Origin: an uncultured Paraprevotella sp. | Lineage (GTDB): Bacteria > Bacteroidota > Bacteroidia > Bacteroidales > Bacteroidaceae | DNA: 29,269 nt | NCBI GenBank assembly: GCA_900546665.1 | Contig: URDY01000029.1 | Location: 1 to 29,269 of the forward strand | Reading direction: 5' to 3' | In this document: positions 23,328 through 29,269 of the stretch, piece after piece | How the letters are laid out: the number at the start of each line of letters is the position of its first letter | How positions within the stretch are numbered: the stretch's first letter is position 1 | Notes under the pieces: generated by a model | Databases searched by the model: none | What the model was told of the DNA's origin: nothing | What the model saw: only the letters and a program-made list of their open reading frames with translations | Made by a program: the position numbers and the translations under genes

Positions 23328-26300
23328 TTACACTTGTTCAAGTTCGTTTGTATAGACATACCACAGATAGCCCTCTATATGTTCGTATCCCATGTCGGAG
23401 AGCAGGTCCATGTAGTCGTGTACCTGCTGGCGGTAAGCATCCTTTTTCTTTCCGAATTTGAAATCCACTACCGTCACTTTATCATTGAAAACCATGACAC
23501 GGTCCGGGCGTCTGGTCTGGAGCTGGCCGTCTTCGTCGGTATAGATAATGGCACATTCATTGTACAGTTGCGCCGAGCCGTCGTACCATGAAGCCACTGC
23601 CGGGTGGTTCAGTGCCCGTCTGGCCAGTTTGATGATCTTTTTCTCCTGTTCGGCCGTTTCGAGTATACCTTCGTTTTTGAGCTGTTCCACTACCCGTTCC
23701 AGATCATCCGCCTTTTCGATGGAAGCGAAAATGGCATGCAGCAGCTGGCCTTGCCGGATGTAGTCCGTACCTTCCTCTTCGTCTCCGTTGATGAAGTCTG
23801 CCGAGCGGTTGGACTGGCGGAATTCCACGGTTGTCTCCAGCGGTTCGATGATGACCGGCACGCTTTCGGCGTGCGGGGTCAGCCTGTTGCCGGACACTTT
23901 GATACTGGCCGTTTCGGAAGGACTGAGCGTTCCGAATTCCAGACGCCGGTGGAGAGGAGACTCCATGGCTTCATTCTCTCTGTGGACCTCGTCTTCAGGA
24001 GATGTTCCGGCACACGGCGTAGCCTCTTCATAAGCATTCAGTTCTATCCCTTCCAACCCGTCGATGGTTTTTTCCAGCAGTTCGGAAACCGAACCTTTCA
24101 GCCCGGTCTTGCCCCATATCACCAGATTCTTGCAGGCCCGGGTGAAAGCCACGTAAAGCAGGTTGAGGTTGTCGATCCAAAGTTGCAGACGCTCGTCCAG
24201 ATAGCTGTTCCTGAATACGGATTCGGCCATGATATTGGAATAATTCACCGGCAGCAGGCCTATTTCGCCAAAAGGCATCAGAGCCTGGTCGTCACCGCTC
24301 CGGGGCGTTTCGCACCATACCAGATGGTTGTTGGTTTCATTTTCCATTTTCCAGTCACAGAAGGGCAGGAGTACCGTATGGTATTCCAAGCCTTTGGATT
24401 TGTGGATGGACAGGATACGGATGCCGTCTATTTCCCCCGAAGGAATGGTCTTTTCATGCAGGCGTTCATCCCAGTACTGCAGGAAGGCTGTCAGTTCCGA
24501 CGCTTTGTTCTGCAGGTATTCCGTCACGGCATCGTGGAATGCGCAGAGGTAGGCATCCTGGTTTTCAATTTGCCGGATATCAAATAAAATGTAAAGTTTT
24601 TCTATCAGTTCATAAAGCGGCATCAGTCGCAGTTCGCCCGCAGCCGAGATAAAGGCTTCCGGGAGGAAATCGTCGATGCGGTTCAGGAGAATGGTGTTCA
24701 GGTCCGTGTCGCGATGACAGACCTCATGCTGGTAGGCTACGGCAAGACGCGCACGGGCGATGCGGTCGTCGGGTGATGCCAGTACTCTCAGACCGTCAAT
24801 GAGCATGCAGATGGCCTGTGAGGCATCCAGCCGGAACGCCTCGTCCGATACGATACGGTAAGGGGTTTCCTTGTCGAAAAAATCTGCCACGGCCGGTATG
24901 GTCTTGTTTTTTCTGACCAGTATGGCTATGTCATTCAGGGCCACTCCTTGTGCATGCAGCCGGTCTACTTCTGCAGCCAGTTCTTTCAGCATCAGTTCTG
25001 TGTACGGATGGTCCTTGTCTTCGTTCAGGAACGACAGTTTCACATAACCTTTCTCCTGTGTCTTTGAAGATTTCTGCACCACGTCCTTGTAAGCGTTGAC
25101 CAGCGCCTCGCACTCTTCTCCGGTATCTGTCTTGTATTGCTGGTTGAGAACCTCGACAGCCGACTGGAACACTGCGTTGTTAAAGGCGATGATACGGCTT
25201 TCGCTTCGCCAGTTCGTGTCGAGCGGGCATTCCTTGATGTGGAAAGCCCTGTCACGGTCTATCTGTGCCAGGATTTTCCAGTCACCGTTACGCCACCGGT
25301 AGATGCTTTGCTTGATGTCGCCCACGATGAGGCTGCCTTCCTTCTGTGCCAGACTTTCCTGCAGCAGAAGCCGGAAGTTCTCCCATTGCATGCGTGACGT
25401 ATCCTGGAACTCGTCGATCATGACCGTGTCGATGGTCGTGCCGATCTTTTCGTATACGAATGAAGCGTCGCCTTCGCGGATCAGATTGTGCAGCAGGGCG
25501 TTCGTGTCCGAGAGCATGAAGCGGTTGGAAGCCTGGTTGAGCAGGCGGACTTCGCCGTCGATGCGGGTCAGCAGACGCAGGTTGTTGAGATGGCGCAGAG
25601 CCAGCGTACAGGAATTGACAATCAGATTGTTTTTCGAACGGAAAAGTTCGGCTTCCTCAAGCAACGGTATCAGTTCCGATTCTGCCAGCTGGCGTATGGC
25701 ATCGCGGTAGGGGGATGTCTTTGTCGCCCAGTTGTCGCCGCTTTCCAGACATTTTTCTACGGTCGTGTTACGGATGTCATTACCCAGCTTGCCGTCGTTG
25801 AGTTTCCTGAAATAACTGGCGATGCCGCGCAAACCGTTTTTAAGCTGTTCGGCCGACAGACCATGCGACTCGAGCACTTCGTTGAAATGCCCGCAGAAAC
25901 CGGCCATCTGGCTGAGCGCTTCCTGTTGGAGGTCATGCAGTTTTTTCCGGTATGAAGGGATGAAGGCCGGATCTTCCAGTTTCTTGCGAAGGCCTTCACC
26001 CCGTTCGATATATTCCTCATCGAAAATATTCCGTCCGAATCCCTTGATTTCGTCAGACACGTTCCATCTCCTGTCCGCATCAATACGCTCCTCTATGTAT
26101 TCCAGCAGCCAGCCCAGGACTGGAGAACGCCGGTCGAGTTTTTCGATCATGGTGTCTACTGCCTCGCTCAGCACTTCGGAGTTGTTCAGTTCTATCGACA
26201 GGTTGGCACCCAGTTCGAGTTCGCGCGCCAGATTGCGCATGACAGACTGGAAGAACGAATCGATTGTTTCAATGCGGAAACGGCTGTAATCATGGATGAT

Positions 26301-26597
26301 ATACCGCAGGGCATCCCTTGCAGCCTGGCGGATATCCTGATCGGTCTTTCCTGTAGCCTTGCGTATTTCGTTCAGGTAACCGTCGGAAGCTGCGTCTCCT
26401 GTAGCCAGCCCATAGAGCTGGCTCAGGATACGTTCCTTCATCTCGGCAGTGGCCTTGTTGGTGAAAGTCACAGCCAGAATATGGCGGTAGGCATGCGGGT
26501 CTTCGATCAGTTGCCTGATGTACTGCACGGCCAGCGTAAAAGTCTTGCCGGATCCTGCAGAAGCCTTGTAGACATAGAGTTGGGGAAAAGTTGTCAT
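23328..26597 (-). CDS. addA: AddA-like UvrD/RecB-family helicase-nuclease
   Basis: 3'-5' DNA motor and nuclease of the AddAB recombination complex. 1089 residues with the full superfamily 1A set: Walker A ASAGSGKT (12-19), Ia AVTFTNKATAEMKERI, II VMIDEFQDTS, III LIVGDIKQSIYRWR, IV TNWRS, V ILSIHKSKGLEYH, VI LLYVAFTRACKNLV. The C-terminal RecB-type nuclease is intact (LLHAIFASIE His; RRPDRVMV Asp; VVDFKFGKK Asp-x-Lys). It is about 150 residues shorter than B. subtilis AddA. Same strand and order as addB. Its start lies 36 bases after the GH30 stop with no terminator or clear promoter seen between, so its own promoter may lie inside the GH30 gene. Confidence 0.92.
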   Translation of the reverse strand: MTTFPQLYVYKASAGSGKTFTLAVQYIRQLIEDPHAYRHILAVTFTNKATAEMKERILSQLYGLATGDAASDGYLNEIRKATGKTDQDIRQAARDALRYIIHDYSRFRIETIDSFFQSVMRNLARELELGANLSIELNNSEVLSEAVDTMIEKLDRRSPVLGWLLEYIEERIDADRRWNVSDEIKGFGRNIFDEEYIERGEGLRKKLEDPAFIPSYRKKLHDLQQEALSQMAGFCGHFNEVLESHGLSAEQLKNGLRGIASYFRKLNDGKLGNDIRNTTVEKCLESGDNWATKTSPYRDAIRQLAESELIPLLEEAELFRSKNNLIVNSCTLALRHLNNLRLLTRIDGEVRLLNQASNRFMLSDTNALLHNLIREGDASFVYEKIGTTIDTVMIDEFQDTSRMQWENFRLLLQESLAQKEGSLIVGDIKQSIYRWRNGDWKILAQIDRDRAFHIKECPLDTNWRSESRIIAFNNAVFQSAVEVLNQQYKTDTGEECEALVNAYKDVVQKSSKTQEKGYVKLSFLNEDKDHPYTELMLKELAAEVDRLHAQGVALNDIAILVRKNKTIPAVADFFDKETPYRIVSDEAFRLDASQAICMLIDGLRVLASPDDRIARARLAVAYQHEVCHRDTDLNTILLNRIDDFLPEAFISAAGELRLMPLYELIEKLYILFDIRQIENQDAYLCAFHDAVTEYLQNKASELTAFLQYWDERLHEKTIPSGEIDGIRILSIHKSKGLEYHTVLLPFCDWKMENETNNHLVWCETPRSGDDQALMPFGEIGLLPVNYSNIMAESVFRNSYLDERLQLWIDNLNLLYVAFTRACKNLVIWGKTGLKGSVSELLEKTIDGLEGIELNAYEEATPCAGTSPEDEVHRENEAMESPLHRRLEFGTLSPSETASIKVSGNRLTPHAESVPVIIEPLETTVEFRQSNRSADFINGDEEEGTDYIRQGQLLHAIFASIEKADDLERVVEQLKNEGILETAEQEKKIIKLARRALNHPAVASWYDGSAQLYNECAIIYTDEDGQLQTRRPDRVMVFNDKVTVVDFKFGKKKDAYRQQVHDYMDLLSDMGYEHIEGYLWYVYTNELEQV

Positions 26598-26633
26598 GAC
26601 GGAAAATCGTAAATGAGATTAAACCTGATCAAA

Positions 26634-28208
26634 TCACAAAGAGACGAAAGTGACGGCCGAACGCGCCGGAATGGTGGTCTTCCTGCCGTTTTTGATGCTT
26701 TTGCCCGGTTTCAGGTTGACGCCTTCTCCTTCGGCTGTGATGTAAGGGGTCCAGCGTCCGGTCTTTTCGTTCTTGACCTCAAAGGTGATGGTCTTGTCTT
26801 CGTCTGCGTAGTTCAGTACGACAAAAGCCCAGCGCCCGTCCGTATTGCGGAAAGCCGTACACATCAGGCCTTTCTGGTCAGTGTCTCCTTCAGTGACGGT
26901 CAGTCCTTTGGCATCGGTAGCGTGGACAGCCATCCTGACGGCGCCCGGGCGTACAAAGCGGCTGTAGTTACCCATGACCCAAAGCAGTTTGGAGTCGACT
27001 ACGTAGCCGCGTTTGGCATCCCGGCTGCTGTATTCCCGCAATAGTCCGTCCTTATAGTCGCCGCCTATGGCCCGCCACCACTGCCAGCTGGATGCTCCGG
27101 CATAAACCAGGTCGTGGTGGATGATCCGTCCTACGTACAAGGCCGTTTTCATGGTCCTGTCGTAGCCGCCTCCGCCGCCGATCTCTTCGTCATTGCCCAT
27201 GATGCAGGTTTCCGTCTGCCAGAATTTGACCTGGTATTTGTCGAGAGAGTCCTTCAGTTGCTTGCGGATATTGCGCAGGGCGCTCAGCGGCGTGTTGGTC
27301 CAGTAGCTGTGTCCGGCCATCATGCGCGGCACGTTCGGTGTATCGCCCAGATAGGTGTCGGTGCTGTCCGGACAGAAGAATGACTGTATTTCGTATCCCC
27401 GCTGCCAGTCGGTCATGTGCGTGCTGAACATGCAGCGGTAGTCTGATGATTCGTTGACGAGGATTTTCGTATCGATGCCTCTGCGTACGAATTCCTTGCT
27501 CATGGCACGTGCTATGCTGGCTATTTCACGGTTCGTGGCCGGTGAACCTTCCTGTTTGGGACCGATCCAGTTCCAGTGTCCGTCCGGTTCGTTGACGGGG
27601 CAGAGATAACTGAATTTGATGCCATGATGTTTCTCCATGCCGGTGATCACTTCCGCAGCAAAGCGCGCAAAGTCATCCTCACATTCCGGCTTGAGGTTAT
27701 AGGTGCCGTCGCGTCCCGTATTGGTCGCCAGACCGTTTTGTGTGAAATACACCGGAGGGGAGTTAAAGAAAGCCAGGAACTGCTCTACGCCCCGGTCTTT
27801 GGCCAGCTTCAGGAAGTGGCATTGTCCTTTTTGTTTGGACCAGTCATATTGTCCGTCGGGTGTAAGGAAGCATTCCGTCCGGGTCCAGATGGAACCGATC
27901 TGGCTGTCCTTGCCCTGTTCGGCACTGCCGGCTCCGACATTGAACCTCCAGATGGAGAGTCCGATGCCCTTGGGCTGTCCGTTCTTGTCGTTTTCCGTAC
28001 TGAAAAGCCAGTCCGCCGTTTTCTGGCAGACACTGTCAGGCCATAGTCCTACAAACTGCATGCTCCAGGCGTCTGAGGCACCGAATCCGTCAATGGTCTG
28101 TTGTGGAAGCGAAGCGTCTATTTCGAAATGCACGGCCTGTGCCTGAAGGTTGGTAATGGCAGTGCAGAACAGAACGCCGCATGCGATACGGGAGAATGGT
28201 TTCATCAT
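26634..28208 (-). CDS. Secreted GH30-family glycoside hydrolase
   Basis: 524 residues. The signal peptide covers residues 1-25 (hydrophobic 8-19, cut after LQAQA). A (beta/alpha)8 barrel with the GH30 opening IDGFGASDAW follows, then acid/base Glu207 in CPVNEPDGHW and nucleophile Glu333 in FWQTETCIMG, 126 residues apart as in clan GH-A. The C terminus (from about 425) is the beta-sandwich side domain common to GH30, ending in TIPARSAVTFVSL. The subfamily and substrate (beta-1,6-glucan, beta-1,6-galactan, xylan or others) cannot be read from these motifs. Two ATGs are adjacent (28208 and 28205). It has its own promoter and no SusC/SusD pair alongside. Confidence 0.85.
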   Translation of the reverse strand: MMKPFSRIACGVLFCTAITNLQAQAVHFEIDASLPQQTIDGFGASDAWSMQFVGLWPDSVCQKTADWLFSTENDKNGQPKGIGLSIWRFNVGAGSAEQGKDSQIGSIWTRTECFLTPDGQYDWSKQKGQCHFLKLAKDRGVEQFLAFFNSPPVYFTQNGLATNTGRDGTYNLKPECEDDFARFAAEVITGMEKHHGIKFSYLCPVNEPDGHWNWIGPKQEGSPATNREIASIARAMSKEFVRRGIDTKILVNESSDYRCMFSTHMTDWQRGYEIQSFFCPDSTDTYLGDTPNVPRMMAGHSYWTNTPLSALRNIRKQLKDSLDKYQVKFWQTETCIMGNDEEIGGGGGYDRTMKTALYVGRIIHHDLVYAGASSWQWWRAIGGDYKDGLLREYSSRDAKRGYVVDSKLLWVMGNYSRFVRPGAVRMAVHATDAKGLTVTEGDTDQKGLMCTAFRNTDGRWAFVVLNYADEDKTITFEVKNEKTGRWTPYITAEGEGVNLKPGKSIKNGRKTTIPARSAVTFVSL

Positions 28209-28270
28209 TGTTTTTTGATAAAAATAGGTTAATAGATTAGAAAAACAGATTGTTCTTTTTCATGGTGGAA

Positions 28271-28302
28271 CAAAGGTACGAATTTCAGCGGTGAAATCCA
28301 AA
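28271..28302 (-). promoter_or_regulatory. Bacteroides-type promoter of the GH30 gene
   Basis: On the minus strand TTTG (28299-28302), 20 bases, then TACCTTTG (28271-28278), an exact fit to the -33/-7 consensus. The -7 element ends about 62 bases before the GH30 ATG. This is the best promoter match in the window together with that at 1376-1407. Confidence 0.75.
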
Positions 28303-28378
28303 ACAGCTTTGATTTTTGAGAAACAGGAACGATCAGGTGGTTGTTTGGATTCGTTTTCTGAATTCTTTCAGGCACTTT

Positions 28379-29269
28379 TCAATACCCCTTCTGATATTGT
28401 TCTTCTTTGACTTCCACAACCCGATAACGGTTGCCCTCTTTGGTGTGACGCCGTTCCACGCCGGCTGCCAGTACGGCGCGGGCAAAAGCCTGCAGGTTGA
28501 CACCCCGCAGGGCAATGGGATTCTTCCGTCGGATATGCTGCATCATGTCCATCAGGGAGAGCGGCCGCACCGGTTCTTCGGGCAATGCCGCACGGTAATG
28601 ACGGCGGAACACGTCCTCCACCGGACTCATACGGTAATAGTCCAGATTGTTTCTGTGGAGCATCTCCTCTTCCTCCGGCGAGAACCAGTAACGTTCGCCG
28701 CAGTCCAGTTCCGCCATCAGCTGGGCATAGATCTGCGGATAGTCCAGATGGGTACTGTCGATCGGACGGGTCACCTCCACGCAGATGAAACGCCGGCTGC
28801 CTGACGTGTCGGTCAGCAGGTCGTGGCTGTTGCTTGTGCCGATGAAGGAGGCTATGCGCGGCAAAGCCTCGGCATGTCGGCTGAAAGCCTTGCGGTAATT
28901 CAGCTCCTTCAGCTGCATCAGGTTTTTGAGCAGGGGCTGGCGGCTGGCACCGATACGGTCGAACTCGTCCAGATTGAGCAGTCCGAAGGTGGTGAGCTTG
29001 CGCTCCATCCCGCCCGTAGCGGAAAGGTCCAGACTGTCGGAATAGTAAGCCCGCAACTCCGGCGGCATAAGGGCGCGGCAAAAAGTGGATTTCCCCATCC
29101 CCTGTGAGGAACTCACCAGCAAGGGTGCCACTGCATTGGCGTGCAACGGGTCGCGCCCCGTCCACTGCGCCACCAGGGCAAGCATCCAGCGATGAAAACA
29201 GGAGGTCCAGACGGGATTTTCCGATACCCTTCCGGACAGGTCTGCCAATCGGTCGCGCCCGTCCCAGGC
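28379..29269 (-). CDS. VapE/VirE-like P-loop protein, 5' end outside the window
   Basis: The last 297 residues of a longer protein. In-frame coding runs to the window edge (AWDGRDRLADLSG), and there is no real start here: the first candidate is a TTG at 29248. Seen: the WDG.DR lead-in typical of VapE/VirE-type proteins, Walker A SSSQGMGKST, Walker B FGLLNLDEFDR, sensor-like FIGTSNSHDLL, and TSGSRRFICVEV (arginine pair). A C-terminal domain follows (LSLMDMMQHIRR onward) like the helical DUF3874-type tail of Bacteroides homologs. These are AAA-like/superfamily 3-like ATPases related to phage or plasmid primase-helicases, common in accessory regions of Bacteroides. The gene is markedly GC-rich against the rest of the window. 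No terminator is evident after its stop. Confidence 0.8.
   Translation of the reverse strand, partial: AWDGRDRLADLSGRVSENPVWTSCFHRWMLALVAQWTGRDPLHANAVAPLLVSSSQGMGKSTFCRALMPPELRAYYSDSLDLSATGGMERKLTTFGLLNLDEFDRIGASRQPLLKNLMQLKELNYRKAFSRHAEALPRIASFIGTSNSHDLLTDTSGSRRFICVEVTRPIDSTHLDYPQIYAQLMAELDCGERYWFSPEEEEMLHRNNLDYYRMSPVEDVFRRHYRAALPEEPVRPLSLMDMMQHIRRKNPIALRGVNLQAFARAVLAAGVERRHTKEGNRYRVVEVKEEQYQKGY

Noticed and set aside
23604..24587. 327-codon plus-strand frame antisense to addA
   Set aside because: Opposite strand carries the AddA motifs V-VI and nuclease domain; no start signals for the antisense frame.
28368..29165. 265-codon frame overlapping the VapE-like gene in another minus frame
   Set aside because: Pro/Arg/Gly-rich composition typical of an off-frame reading of GC-rich DNA; the 28379-29269 frame has Walker A and B motifs.

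Overview
This 29.3 kb window looks like chromosome of a gut Bacteroidales bacterium (Bacteroides/Phocaeicola type). The evidence is promoters of the Bacteroides form (TTTG, about 20 bases, TAnnTTTG) in front of several genes, few strong Shine-Dalgarno sites, and protein families typical of that group (extended PurF, CarA/CarB, secreted GH28/GH49-like and GH30 enzymes, a VapE/VirE-like ATPase). No rRNA genes, CRISPR array, integrase or complete mobile element is present.

Layout. (1) 1-5.2 kb: a tRNA-Gly(GCC) with its own terminator, a bile-acid:sodium-symporter-family transporter (-), an uncharacterised 183-aa protein followed by pyridoxal/pyridoxamine kinase (+), then a convergent pair (-) of a CPA1 cation/proton antiporter and a YccF-type membrane protein. 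A strong two-way hairpin terminator separates the + and - units. (2) 5.3-6.7 kb: a secreted parallel beta-helix glycoside hydrolase. (3) 7.0-13.2 kb: purF-carA-carB, tightly spaced behind a good promoter. They supply phosphoribosylamine for purines and carbamoyl phosphate for pyrimidines and arginine. (4) 13.3-17.4 kb: cysC-cysD-cysN followed by a PAPS-dependent sulfotransferase, with no sulfate- or PAPS-reducing gene. The cluster therefore looks built to make PAPS and spend it on sulfonating an acceptor. By analogy with the gut Bacteroides steroid/cholesterol sulfotransferase cluster, this is the most interesting metabolic system here. (5) 17.4-19.7 kb: a damaged zone with three hairpins, a C-terminal fragment of a surface-type protein, an internal fragment of a heparinase II/III-family lyase and the 5' end of an IS256-family insertion sequence, joined end to end at two abrupt junctions. 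(6) 19.7-26.6 kb (-): an archaemetzincin-type zinc protease predicted to be a lipoprotein, then addB and addA (helicase-nuclease for double-strand break repair). (7) 26.6-28.2 kb (-): a secreted GH30 glycosidase with its own promoter. (8) 28.4 kb to the right edge (-): the C-terminal part of a GC-rich VapE/VirE-like P-loop protein cut by the window end.

Base composition shifts along the window: AT-rich intergenic DNA and lower-GC genes on the left, visibly more GC-rich coding in addAB and GH30, and the most GC-rich in the VapE-like gene, which fits an accessory origin for that last gene. All family names come from motif recognition by eye; no database search was run.
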